DNA of 64,000 bases, from the NCBI GenBank assembly GCA_018806915.1, contig JAGKQI010000105.1, positions 2,666,001 through 2,730,000 on the forward strand, read 5' to 3'. The position numbers were made by a program, and so were the translations under genes. Below the pieces are notes generated by a model that ran no database searches, was not told where the DNA came from, and worked only from the letters and a program-made list of their open reading frames with translations. The DNA is from Phytophthora colocasiae (taxonomy: Eukaryota; Oomycota; Peronosporomycetes; Peronosporales; Peronosporaceae). This document shows, piece after piece, positions 43,330 through 52,967 of the stretch; positions within the stretch are counted from its first letter, which is position 1, and each line of letters begins with the position of its first letter.

Positions 43330-44196
43330 TCAACGTTCCGTCATAGAAGTCCGTCCAAATAAACTGCGCAAACCGTTGGTGATGCACGTCAAGACACCGT
43401 CGCTTGTACTGGAACGCGCAGTGGTGACCCATGATACAGCTTCCTGTAAACACAAAACATGAAAATGATAAGGGATAAGCTTTTGATAGTTACGAAGCCA
43501 AAAAGAATGCAGTTACCTCTTCTTCTGAAGATGTCGGGTCCAAATAGAGGCTTCCGTCGTCTAAAAGGCTGCACGATGTGGCCGTCACGACCGACGTCAT
43601 GGGAACGCCAGCATCCATCAACGCCAGACTCACTGCGTTAATAGCCACTGCAAGAAGGTGCAAGAAAAATAAACGGCAAAGTAGCCAAAATCAAGGTTAA
43701 GGATCACCAAACTCAGCTCTCCACCAACACCCATCAAAACATGCAGCAATAATAGTGTAGTAGAAAGGATATAGAGCCATTGTCTTCGATCACTTGCACC
43801 ACGATACTGATAACGGCACGTGGAAAACTGTCGGTGACGACGATGGGCGTGAAGGTCTCGCGGATGATCTGCTCGTACTCTTTCTCCTTAGACGCTACAG
43901 CAATGCAACAGCAACATAAGTTACTGAACACTTAACGATACAATTGCATCTACTGAAAACGCACTCATAATGCCTTTCTCCAGCTTAAAACACACGTCCA
44001 GCGTAGCCTTGTCAGTCTTCTCAGCGCGCCAGTTGCGCGCCTGGCCAGGGCCATACACTGCCGCTAGCACAGTGCTACTGCCATGCGACATGCGCGCAGA
44101 GCCATCAGCTCGGAAGAGCGCGCCCTGGTCAGACGCGAAAGGGCGTAGTTCGTTGCCGGCGCGGCCATCTTGGCGCTGCAGAGTCGTCGCCACCAT
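43330..44196 (-). CDS. RRP46: Exosome complex component RRP46 (RNase PH fold)
   Basis: Four exons (43965-44196, 43773-43894, 43517-43657, 43330-43443) give 202 residues. The N-terminus MVATTLQRQDGRAGNELRPF, with GSARMSHGSSTVLAAVYGP, is typical of RNase PH subunits. TPIVVTDSFPRAVISIVVQVIEDNGS then LLAVAINAVSLALMDAGVPM matches the EXOSC5/Rrp46 core. RRP46 is one of six catalytically inactive ring subunits of the nuclear and cytoplasmic RNA exosome. The second intron (43658-43772) is not GT-AG: only an AT-AC intron restores the conserved GSLLA join, and no GT donor exists before a stop. The other two introns are ordinary. The gene is divergent from the SNAP-like gene, with 164 bp between the starts. 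Confidence 0.92.
43658..43772 (-). other. U12-type AT-AC intron in RRP46
   Basis: The 115-nt intron starts ATATCCTTT, the exact U12 AT-AC donor consensus. It contains TCCTTAAC (43696-43703), the U12 branch-site core, and ends TTGCAC. Joining exons here gives NGS/LLAVAINA in frame. The branch-to-acceptor distance is about 39 nt, longer than usual for U12 introns; a nearer AC about 15 nt after the branch would break the frame. Confidence 0.85.
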
Positions 44197-44242
44197 TGCT
44201 TGTCTTGTATTGTGAGCTGTTCATGCAAATGGCTACATTATG

Positions 44243-44259
44243 AGGGTACAGTGTACCCT
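44243..44259. promoter_or_regulatory. 17-bp palindrome in the divergent RRP46/SNAP-like promoter
   Basis: AGGGTACAGTGTACCCT is a perfect inverted repeat of 8-bp arms around one base. It lies 47 bp upstream of the RRP46 ATG and 102 bp upstream of the divergent gene, so it could be a dimeric factor site or a fork in the shared promoter. Confidence 0.5.
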
Positions 44260-44360
44260 TCAAGCGTACTTAATGCAACATGGATACATTACTGCAGACG
44301 TACTTCTGTAGTCTGATATAATTTACAACCCACAACCTGATTGATTCTCTATTGACAATA

Positions 44361-45961
44361 ATGGTGTGGGGGTCGTCACCTCCACCGGCGCCTGCTGCGG
44401 CTCCTGCAGCTCCTGCGCAGATGACAGCTAACAATGCTATTTATCTGATTCGTAAGCTTTATATTGCTCTATGATTTGGCTTCTATTTCTTTCTAGAAGG
44501 AAAATTATAGACATTTTAACCTTTGTGTCGTTGTCTTATCACAGTCTTCGGGATGTTCCTTATGGCGACGGTATTACCCGTTCTAGTAGCATCACTCCTC
44601 CGTCTTGTGGTTCTCGTAGCAGCTGTACTCTTGGCTGCTGCAGCTACGAACCCGTCGGATCATTCCTTCGCTTTATGGATCAGCCAACAGAACGAACCGG
44701 CAGATCTGGTGCCGGATACGTCGTTGGGCGTCTCCAAGTGGGTCTCAGCCATGTATCAAACAGCCAAGTCTCTGGTTCGCAACGAGCCATTAGTGTGGCG
44801 ATTCCATAACGCGTCGGTCTTCAGTGTCGTCCACGTACCGGCAAGAGAACGCTACGCTTTTGGCATCTTCGGTACGTGGCGTTGGGCTGATGAGTCTGGA
44901 GATTACGTCAAAGCTCTGTGTCGAGCGCCGTGGATGTTGAAGATATCGAGAGGAGGCACTATGTCTGGTATTGAGACGTATGTGGTGAATGGATCTGGGT
45001 CGACGTCAGGATCAGGTGGCGAAGGATCAGTTCGACGTAGACGAGTGGCCGAGACGACGGGAGTCCTATCTGGATTTAAAGAAGTGGAAACGGAATCACA
45101 TCGACAGATTCGAGCTAAAGCTCTGCAGTGCAAAGTGCGGAAGGACTGGAAGAACGCAGCAGCATTTTTCATTGAGGCAGCAAAAGCTGCAAACATTTTA
45201 GTGACCCGAGCGAATTACGAGTTGGAGGCAGCTTGGTGCACATTGGAGGAAGTGGACACGTACCCAAACGAACAGAGTGAGCTGGTCCGGAAGATTCGTA
45301 GTGTGTGTGATGAATTGGCTTCTGCTGGCTACTTTGATGAGGCGGCACGTGGGTTGTCGGAGTTGGCGCTGAGACTGAGGCGCCGGTTCCCGGTAGATTG
45401 TAAGACAGCCACACTGGCAAAGGAGGTGGCAGAACTCTATGTCCAGGCGAAGAATGTTGCTGAAGCTGGTGGAAGCGTTCATAGCGCGGCCGAGAATGGG
45501 CTGTGGGCAGCGCGCGTGTACGCTGAAGCGAGTTTGTGGTCGCTTGCTGAGGGATGTTTCAAAGCTGTTGGGGACATTCGGCGTGGTAATGGGCAGTACG
45601 AACTTGCAAATGAAGCGTACGGTAATGCTGTGCTATGCCGTCTTGGTCAACTGGACTTTGCTGGTGCTGAAGATATGCTCGACCGATTCACGGGGCAGAT
45701 GGGTGACAGCCATCGACCGAGCGACATGGATTTCTTCCTGTCGAGCTTGCTGAAAGCGTGCAATAAATGGTCTCCACAGATTCTTGAGACGGCATCGAAG
45801 CGTTACGACACGTCGCATCGATTGACGCCATGGCAGGTGAGTTTTTATTTGTTGGGATTTGTGACCTAGTGCTAGTTCCTAACCGTTGCGTTGGCATACC
45901 TGTGTAGCGAAAATGTCTTGCTAATGTCGAGGAAAAGATAAGCACTGCTGACTTGCGGTAA
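44361..45961 (+). CDS. SNAP-like (alpha/gamma-SNAP-type) protein with N-terminal membrane segment
   Basis: Three exons (44361-44451, 44545-45836, 45908-45961) give 478 residues. After a Pro/Ala-rich start there is a long hydrophobic stretch (LFGMFLMATVLPVLVASLLR, then LVVLVAAVLLAAAA; about residues 30-65), enough for one long or two short membrane helices. A conserved-looking globular part follows (HSFALWISQQNEPADLVPD ... YAFGIFGTWRWAD), then a Gly/Ser linker. From about residue 255 the sequence is SNAP-like helical repeats: KDWKNAAAFFIEAAKAANIL, EAARGLSELALRL, AARVYAEASLWSLAEGCF and YELANEAYGNAVLCRLGQLDFAGAEDMLDRF. SNAPs bind SNARE bundles and recruit NSF. The usual proteins are soluble, so a membrane-anchored form is unusual. 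A donor-like GTACGTGG near 44871 raises the possibility of two isoforms or genes, but the frame stays open. Confidence 0.7.
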
Positions 45962-45973
45962 TTAAATGAATTA

Positions 45974-45983
45974 GGGGGGGGGG
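45974..45983 (+). repeat. Run of ten G
   Basis: A homopolymer of ten G directly 3' of the SNAP-like gene. It could be a G-rich transcription pause site or an assembly-length uncertainty. Confidence 0.6.
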
Positions 45984-46050
45984 AATGGCCGCATTACAGC
46001 GTAGACTTTCAATCCTCCAAAGCTGGTGCTTGTCAATGTTGGATTGAAGA

Positions 46051-46152
46051 AGGTGCGTAAAATTACCCATACCGGACAGTATCGTCCACAAACCAATTTA
46101 CTGTCACAAACCAACGACTCGAGTCCATTTTCTCTCCTGCAGGCAAGCAATA
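46051..46152 (-). pseudogene. Broken copy of the last exon of the aldehyde dehydrogenase gene
   Basis: About 80 bp match the terminal exon of the aldehyde dehydrogenase gene 1.8 kb away, in the same orientation. The copy includes 13 nt of the preceding intron with its CAG acceptor, then RENGLE, and, after an internal deletion of about 36-40 nt, the sequence coding FVDDTVRYG and the TAA. The two flanking blocks (about 38 and 32 nt) look identical to the functional exon, so the duplication is recent. The deletion shifts the frame, and no other dehydrogenase exon lies nearby. Similarity stops at the stop codon. Confidence 0.82.
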
Positions 46153-46391
46153 GTAGTTGGACCGCTTCCTTCATCCGCTTTGCTGGAAGTTCAGGGCTGC
46201 TCCCTTGCCCCAAGCAACTTGCTTCTCCCTGCTCTCAGTCGCGCCACCCTGTTGCAGATCTCTGTGTTAAGTGTCAGACCCTAAAGCAACATAGAGCTCA
46301 GTGAATCAACTACTGTAGTAAACGTAAAACTGTCGGCATAATGATGACATCCAAGCGTTTGTGTCAACAAACGTGAAAAACTTCACTCGAA

Positions 46392-47267
46392 TTAATGGTT
46401 CGCACGGTTTGCTCTACGTCGAGCCCTAGCACGTTCAACACGGTGCCATTCCGCATGAGCAGCATACGCACCGCTTTTGGTGAATCGTTCTGTGCATCCA
46501 TGCATTGGGCAAGTCAAATCAACTTCTTCTTCCGACGAAGATCCAGATTCCGGGTCCAGCACACCGTCCAGATATTCGCAATAAAGAGTGAAACCAGGAA
46601 GAACGGTACCACCTTCAAGATCTCTCCACTCGTTATTGCCAACGCGTTGAACAGGACCATTGCCTCGGGAGCATCGCTTGTATTCGTACATGAGTTTGTT
46701 CTGTGGATCAATGAGCCATCCCAATTGCACACCGTGAGGAAAGTACTCGTTTCTCATCTTGTGATCGAAAGCATCAAGCTTGGAATGTGGACCAGTGAGA
46801 GTGTCGATTTCCACCACGAACGTTGGAGCAAAAGGTTCTCCACCACAAGTCCATCGTTGATATTCGGTAAGCTGCCTTGCATCCTTTCGAGGCACATACG
46901 CCACATCGGGGACCCGGAGCGTTGTGCCATCCAGCACGTATCCTTGTGCTTTTGTCACTCTTTCCCTGTGGCCACTCCACGCAGCCCAATTCTTGAGCAC
47001 AGTGATAATTTGTGGACTGATCACGCTGCGTTCGAACATCTCCATCCGAAATGGAACAAATCGGCCTTCGTCGATGAAGAAGCCAGGCTGCTCGCCTAGT
47101 GTTGGATGGACCAACGGACCGTGCTTCTTCACGTGCTGGTTTAGTTGTTCGAGGGACACACCTGCGTAGTCCTTGACACGGCACAGAGTCTTATTCGACT
47201 CTAGGTCACGCAGCAGTCGTACAAGCACGTCTTCGTGGTTTTTCTTCTTGTCGTTTGATGCGGTCAT
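46392..47267 (-). CDS. Uma2-family PD-(D/E)XK nuclease with C-terminal C2H2 finger
   Basis: Intronless, 291 residues from ATG 47267; the frame extends upstream only to a TTG. The core follows the Uma2 (DUF820) restriction-endonuclease fold: RVPDVAYVPR (first Asp), PTFVVEIDTLTG (second acidic strand), then DHKMRNEYFPHGVQLGWLIDPQNKLMYEYKR with the Lys and the typical GVQLGWLID strand. So the D-E-K set of a PD-(D/E)XK nuclease appears intact. After an acidic linker (GSSSEEEVD) comes one C2H2 finger, CPMHGCTERFTKSGAYAAHAEWH, and a basic tail ending RRRANRANH. Uma2 proteins are chiefly bacterial, abundant in cyanobacteria; the finger is a eukaryotic addition. DNA cleavage or binding in the nucleus is inferred. 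The gene lies between the dehydrogenase gene and its duplicated exon. Confidence 0.83.
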   Translation of the reverse strand: MTASNDKKKNHEDVLVRLLRDLESNKTLCRVKDYAGVSLEQLNQHVKKHGPLVHPTLGEQPGFFIDEGRFVPFRMEMFERSVISPQIITVLKNWAAWSGHRERVTKAQGYVLDGTTLRVPDVAYVPRKDARQLTEYQRWTCGGEPFAPTFVVEIDTLTGPHSKLDAFDHKMRNEYFPHGVQLGWLIDPQNKLMYEYKRCSRGNGPVQRVGNNEWRDLEGGTVLPGFTLYCEYLDGVLDPESGSSSEEEVDLTCPMHGCTERFTKSGAYAAHAEWHRVERARARRRANRANH

Positions 47268-47857
47268 GGCTGCCGATGTTGCTATTGAAGCGGCCTTGAA
47301 GAGGAAGCTCAAGAAGCTAGTAGTAAGGGCAGTCGGTATTTTGTAGAATGGTTAAAGCTCCGGTTTGTGGTAGTCAACCTCTTTCTTAGGACACGTGTGG
47401 AAACCTCCAAACTTGCACTTCAACGTTGGGATCAATATCCATCAATTCTCAATAATTGAAAGTCTAAACTGTACTTCTAATCCGCTCACATTACCGCAAG
47501 TGAGAATTGATCATTTTTCCTCGACAGCATGACAGTTACGCTACACAGACTAGATCCCAACGAGGTAGGTGAATGATTCTTGTACGACATTATACTGTAC
47601 AGGACCTCCGAAAGCCACTTCCTTATCAAACACTCCATCCGTTTACTTCGCTTCGCCGTTTGCGAGTTGACACTACCATGGCTATTCAACTTTCTTGTTA
47701 CATGTGTTTTAGTGTTCTACTACCTACACACAGTGTCTTTATGTCGTATCGACTTAAAGTTGTTGATCCATGTACAAGAACATTATTTGAGTGAACAACT
47801 CTTTTGTTGTCCTGTAGCTGATCTTGCGTAGATCGTGGGTGTATTACCCGTGCAAAA
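47268..47857. other. Region between dehydrogenase stop and nuclease start
   Basis: 590 bp on the 5' side of the nuclease gene and 3' of the dehydrogenase gene. I see no additional gene; open frames on the plus strand are hydrophobic and not conserved-looking. Confidence 0.35.
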
Positions 47858-49731
47858 TTACCCATACCGGACAGTATCGTCCACAAACCAATCAAACTTC
47901 TCACTGCCAAAACCAACGACCACACTCTTAACGTGCGTGTATGAACGGTATGCCTCGAGTCCATTTTCTCTCCTGCAGGCAAGCACAAGTAAACAACAGC
48001 GCTGGTTTTACGCATTCAAAAATCAAAACGCACCCCATGCCGCTGTCCTTCACACCTCCCCATGGGCTCGAAGGATCGTTCCGATGATGATCGTTAAGCC
48101 AAATGATTCCAGCTTCCAACTTGTTGGCCACACGATGAGCACGCTTGATGTTGGTCGTCCATATAGCTGCACCAAGTCCGAAAGGTGAGTCATTCGCCAA
48201 TTGAACAGCTTCAACTTCATCCTACCACCACACCAGCATTAATTTCTGATTGACAGGTAAATTAATGCACGCAGGAAGCGGACTCACCTTAAAGGAATAT
48301 GCAGCAACAACGGGTCCAAATACTTCGTGCTGAACAATCTCCATGTCAGGCGTCACGTTAGTAATCACCGTAGGTTCGTAGAAGTATCCCTGCAGCACAT
48401 TTTGGATTAGTTACTACAGCTACAACATAACCCTCTCCATTCGACATACCTTGAGATCTGGAGCACGGCGTCCCCCACAGCGTATCGTAGCACCAGCTTG
48501 TTTAGCTCGCTCCACCATTGCATGAATACGCAAGAGATGCGGCTCCGAAATGATAGTTCCCATCTGCGTTCGGTCGTTTAATGGGTCACCGAGTCGGATC
48601 GAACGCACTTTCGTGACCAGTTTATCTACCAGCTCTTCGAAAATCCGTTCGTGGACAATCAAACGCGCTCCCGTCACACACGTTTGGCCACTGGCAATGA
48701 AACAGGCAAAAGCTGCTCCATTCACGACTTCATCGACGTCCACGTCGTCAAAAACGACAATTGGGGCCTTACCACCCAGCTCCATTGTCGTGCTTGCTAG
48801 GTTTCCTCCTGCTGCAGCCGCCACGCGCCTACCGGTAGTTGTTCCACCTGTAAAATCGATTTTCTTGATCACTGGGTGCTCTACAAGAGCTTGACCTGCA
48901 ACATTTCCAAGACCAGAGACGCAATTGAACACCCCAGACGGAAGACCTGCCTCATGACAGAGCTCTGCGAGCTGAAGGACAGTAAGCGGTGCCAACTCCG
49001 ACGGCTTCATCACCACAGAGTTACCTGCTGCCAATGCAGGGGCCAATTTTTTCACAGCAATGAGCAGCGGGTGGTTCCAAGGTGTGATCTACACGCATTT
49101 CCCCCTGACATCAGCATCAACCAACAGTAGAATCCTCCCTCTATCATATTACCTACCAGTCCGACAGTTCCGAGTGGGAGACGCTGTACGTAGTTGACAT
49201 AGGCCCCTGAAAACGGCGGTACAGTACCTTCCGATGTTCGAGCGAGTGCTGCAAAGTACTCAAACCATTCTAACCAACACCCATTCGTTAGTGTTCAGCT
49301 CCTTTCTCTGTAGTATCTCTCTTCTCACCTGGGATCCTCGCTAGTTGCGCCTTCATCTCTCGGATCGGACGTCCAGTCTGCAAACTTTCCATCTCTGCAA
49401 ATTCCGGAATCCGTAGCCGCAGTGCCTTGGCGATATCGTTAAGCACACTGGCCCGATCCCCAACGGATGTTCGCGACCAAGTTCCTTCTTTAAACGCACG
49501 TTGACCACTAGTAACAGCGCGATCTACATCTTCAACTGTAGCAGTTGACACATACGCGAGACGTTCCGTCGTCGCAGGGTTCTCCACTTCTAGTCGAGGT
49601 CCTGAACCTGACACGAACTTGCCATCAATAAAGAGACCGTACTCATCCCGATCAAAGACTGTAGTTGTAGACACCAAACGAAGCCTGGGGCGAGTGTGGA
49701 TCAGCGGGGAGCGAGAAGCGAGTTGCCACAT
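47858..49731 (-). CDS. Aldehyde dehydrogenase, probably mitochondrial
   Basis: Six exons (49329-49731, 49157-49269, 48450-49088, 48288-48389, 48034-48221, 47858-47972) give 519 residues. The start MWQLASRSPLIHTRPRLRL is Arg-rich without acidic residues, like a mitochondrial presequence. Family landmarks: [52 protein letters not shown] (NAD-binding), TGGTTTGR, MELGGKAPIVVFDD (general-base Glu), ASGQTCVTGARL (catalytic Cys), EVFGPVV and SPWGGVKDSGMGRENGLEAYRSYTHVKSV near the C-terminus. It oxidises an aldehyde to the acid with NAD(P)+; resemblance is to betaine-aldehyde and related dehydrogenases. The last intron splits a Gly codon. Its start is 70 bp from the divergent BRICK1 gene. Confidence 0.93.
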
Positions 49732-49801
49732 CTTGGTAAGCTACGGAATGATGAAAGGTTCTGAATCTGATAACTGACGGTATCAGGTGTGAATACGACT
49801 G

Positions 49802-50122
49802 ATGGCGTAAGGAATGTAGACCAAGTTGATGCTCTATTGGACTGCTAATATGCCAATGGTTGATGTAGAACGAAGGCAGCGGTACTACGTGAGGATTGGG
49901 CGACGGCTGAACAGATTGATCGTGTACAGCTTCAGCTACTGGAAGTCGTGGACTTCATCAACAGATTCCGTACGTCTCTTCATGATCCATGGTCCTATTA
50001 GAATGTTACAGAGAATGACTGTAGATGCGAGTACGAAGACAAGGCTTGCCATTTTGAACGAGAAGATGACTGCGGTGGAGAAGAAGCTTAGGTCGGCCTT
50101 GTTGCTGTTTTCGTTTAATTAA
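49802..50122 (+). CDS. BRK1: BRICK1 (HSPC300), SCAR/WAVE complex subunit
   Basis: Three exons (49802-49806, 49869-49969, 50025-50122) give a 67-residue protein. The first exon is only five bases (ATG GC). The product MATKAAVLREDWATAEQIDR matches the BRK1 helix start, in which DWANREYIE follows an acidic residue. DFINRF then STKTRLAILNEKMTAVEKKLRSAL matches the family's DFLNSF ... SRLATLNEKLTALERR. BRK1 is the small helical subunit that nucleates the WAVE complex, activating Arp2/3 at the cell cortex. The C-terminus LLFSFN differs from relatives. The continuous 98-codon frame starting near 49826 is a wrong-frame read through the introns. It converges with the LRR gene. Confidence 0.88.
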
Positions 50123-50238
50123 GAAACATATCTCTGATACTATCGTGGCTATGTCAGATACATTGAAAATGCAGTTCGTAAGGCTCGAGCTTCGACAGCT
50201 AAGGCTCCAACGGAATAAGTTGACTATGAAGTAGCTAC

Positions 50239-52707
50239 TTAGCTGGAGCTGTTCGGCCGCGAAGGCATCCGGAAAGAGCGGTAACCCGTCCTAGCAAGTG
50301 AAGTAGGAGGTTTGCGTAGCTCTGCTGTCTTAATAGGATCCAATCGAGGAGAATCGGACCAGAACTTGGACGAGTCAATATCTTCTTCCGGTTGCTCCTC
50401 AATTTTACCTTGAACGTCATTTGAGCTTTCCGTCGCGTATTGTATCAGAAACTGCTTCATTTCAGCCTCAATGGCATCGCCATTCTGCTGGGGCTCCGAT
50501 GAACGTTCACTCTCTGATTCTTCCGGTTGGTTATTCTGTTCATTCTGCGTGAAAGCTGTCTCCAAATCACGCAGGGATCTTGACTTTGAGACTGGTAAGA
50601 GCGGAGCTGGTGGCAACGTTGTCTGAGTTTCAGTTTCTTGGCCCCGCGTTGGTGTGTACATAACAATGGGTTTATCTTGGCTCATGAGCGATTCGAGAGG
50701 ATCTGTGCCTGTATCCACGCATGATCTCCTTATCAGTGACCGAACTGTTCTCGTACGATGCACAATTCTTGGGATACGCTCGGATCGAGCCTCGGTGTTA
50801 TTAGAAGATGGCGTGGGATTCGCTGGCAAAATGACGAGGTTTCTCATCTTGGTTGCTGCATCACTGCTTTTGGCAGCAATTGCTGCTGAAATTGAGTTTA
50901 CTGGAGCTGAGGTATTCCGTTGAACGAGTTTTACTTGCGTTGCTTGGCCACCTTTATCGTTCGTGCTGGAGGGTTCGACGTCGTTACCTACACGATTCAG
51001 TAGCTGTTTCATTTTCTGCAGTCGATTTCGCACTTCCTCTTGAGCTTTGGCCAATTCATCATCACTCGTTGGCTTTGTGAGGTTACCTGGGCAACCACAA
51101 ACGATGTTAGAAGTACGATTCATTTTTTTGTCAAGATTGCAAACAAATATGTACCGATCCGAGCAGACGGAGTATGGAAAACAGGAGCAGTGTCAGGTGT
51201 TGCCAGTCTCCCACTGGGAGTTCGAGCTCGAGCGCTACCAGGGCGAGATGCTGCTGAGCCTGGACGATGCAAGGGAGTGGGGGCTCTTGAAGAACTAAGT
51301 AGCTCTTCTTGCGATATTGCACCTTTCTTCAACATCTCGCGACACACTTGAAGCTGTGCATCAGTGAATGCATCAAGTGTTTTCAGTTCTGGAAATGCAG
51401 ACATGATGTCGATAAGATAGCTAGATAAGAGCAAACACATAACAAGCTGTTAAATATCATAACCAGGCAAATTGTGAAGTGTTTATAGGTTGCCAACCTA
51501 TTTGAATAGCAGCAAGGATTTCCGTGCAGCCAGATATCTTGCACTGCTCCGCAATTCGCCAGAATAGAAATCTGGGAAATCGACTCTATCTGATTGTTTC
51601 GCAAGTCGACTGACTCAAGCTGAGGGCACCGAGTGGAAAGAGGCTCCACGTCTGTGATGGTATTATCGTGTGCGTATAGCTCATTCAGTTTTTCCAGTGG
51701 CGTGACAAGACCTTGAAAACCAGATATTTCGTTCCCATTTACGCGAAGAACCTGTTGCGTAGAAATTCAGCTAGGTTAGCATCTCAAAGGTGTAAAGATG
51801 ATAGCATGGCTGACTACCACTAAATTCGGAGGCAGGACGCCCTGCAAGCTGTCGAGCTTGTTCTCTGACAGATTCAGCTCTTCCAGCTTAGTGAGGTGTG
51901 CCAGGTTACCCACAGATGTGAGTTGATTCCCAGTGAGGTTTAAGTGCTCCAGGTTGTTTAGCGCATCCAGACCCTAGAGCAAGAATAATATTCCCATCTA
52001 ATGTGAGCGACTTGTAGTCTTGAGAAATGGAGAATCAAGAAAGACCTCTGACGCTGCACCTTGCAGCCTATTTCGACCCAGGTCCAACTGCACAAGCATT
52101 TTGCATCCTCGAAGGTTCTGCACCGAAGTAATTCTATTGCCGTTGAGCCATAGATTCTTCAGTCTGCCAAGTGCTAAAAAGTCACTGGAGATTTCTTCAA
52201 TCTGGTTGTCATTCATCTGAAGACCTTCCAGATTCGAATTCCTTCATGCCACATAATAACCATTAGCTTCACACTTCCATTTCTCTCTGCAGTCTCTTTG
52301 CTTACGCCTTCAGGCCAATGGTGTTTGCGAGCTTGTTATTGTAGATCTTGAGCTCTCGTAGCTCCCTTGCTGTACTGACGTTCCGCAGCGACGTGATCTT
52401 GTTGAACGAGACGTCCAGAGAACACAACTTCGGTAGCTGACCAACAAGAAACAATTAAAATATATCTAACTATAATACCAATGTCATCCTATCGTGTACG
52501 CACGTCTGATAGATTGCCAAGCTCTCGAATCGACCTGTTGTGTGCATCGATGGCATATTTACTCGAATTCAATTCCGTCGATAGCGCACTCTACCCACGC
52601 AAACACACAAATAAGCCTTCATTTATTATACTACACGTATATATCACTGATACCAGTGCAGCTCCATCGAGCACTTGGATGTGCGCGGAGTTCACGTCGC
52701 TCCTCAT
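50239..52707 (-). CDS. Leucine-rich-repeat protein with long disordered C-terminus
   Basis: Multi-exon gene starting MRSDVNSAHIQVLDGAAL at 52707, with further exons giving HNRSIRELGNLSD, LPKLCSLDVSFNKITSL, LRELKIYNNKLANTIGL, MNDNQIEEISSDFLALGRLKNLWLNGNRI, LVQLDLGRNRL, LEHLNLTGNQL and LEELNLSENKL. At least seven 22-residue SDS22-type repeats are followed by a cap with DIWLHGNPCCYS. The rest, from MSAFPELKTLDAFTDAQLQ onward, is Pro/Ser-rich with one coiled-coil segment (AKAQEEVRNRLQKMKQLLNRV). SDS22-like LRRs bind protein phosphatase 1 or axonemal partners. I cannot choose between these. Middle exon boundaries are approximate; one donor (GTCTTT near 52047) is non-consensus. The gene ends 116 bp from convergent BRK1. 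Confidence 0.78.
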
Positions 52708-52967
52708 GTCTTTTTTGTGTCGCTTCAAAGACAAATGTCCAGCTGGTTATGTGTCAATACATGAAACTTAATTTTAGCCAATAAGAACACAGTATACCGT
52801 TCAAATAGCCATTCCCGCGCCATTATCGAACTCGCACGAAGAAGCTGCTACTAGAAGGTGTGTTTTGCGGTCTGTAGACCATGAGAACGGCGTCTTTGAG
52901 CCTACAGTAGCATGGTAGATATGACTGAACTTGTGTACTGAGTCTAATCTCTCGTTTTTATGCCAGA
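52708..52967. promoter_or_regulatory. Divergent promoter of LRR and NF-YA genes, with a CCAAT box
   Basis: 260 bp between divergent starts. AGCCAATAAG at 52776-52785 contains a CCAAT box about 190 bp upstream of the NF-YA ATG. Since NF-YA belongs to the trimer that reads this motif, autoregulation is possible. GCCATTCCCGCGCCATT near 52808 resembles the oomycete initiator. Confidence 0.4.

Noticed and set aside
44989..45201. Alternative 70-codon frame over the SNAP-like gene
   Set aside because: It looks protein-like for about 35 residues but then degenerates, while the main frame runs on into SNAP-like repeats.
46051..47990. Direct repeats flanking the nuclease gene as long terminal repeats
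   Set aside because: The repeat is coding exon of the aldehyde dehydrogenase plus a bit of its intron, not a terminal repeat with TG...CA ends, and no reverse transcriptase or integrase lies between.
49826..50122. 98-codon continuous ORF at the BRICK1 locus
   Set aside because: Only its last third is in the BRK1 frame; the spliced model matches the family along its whole length.
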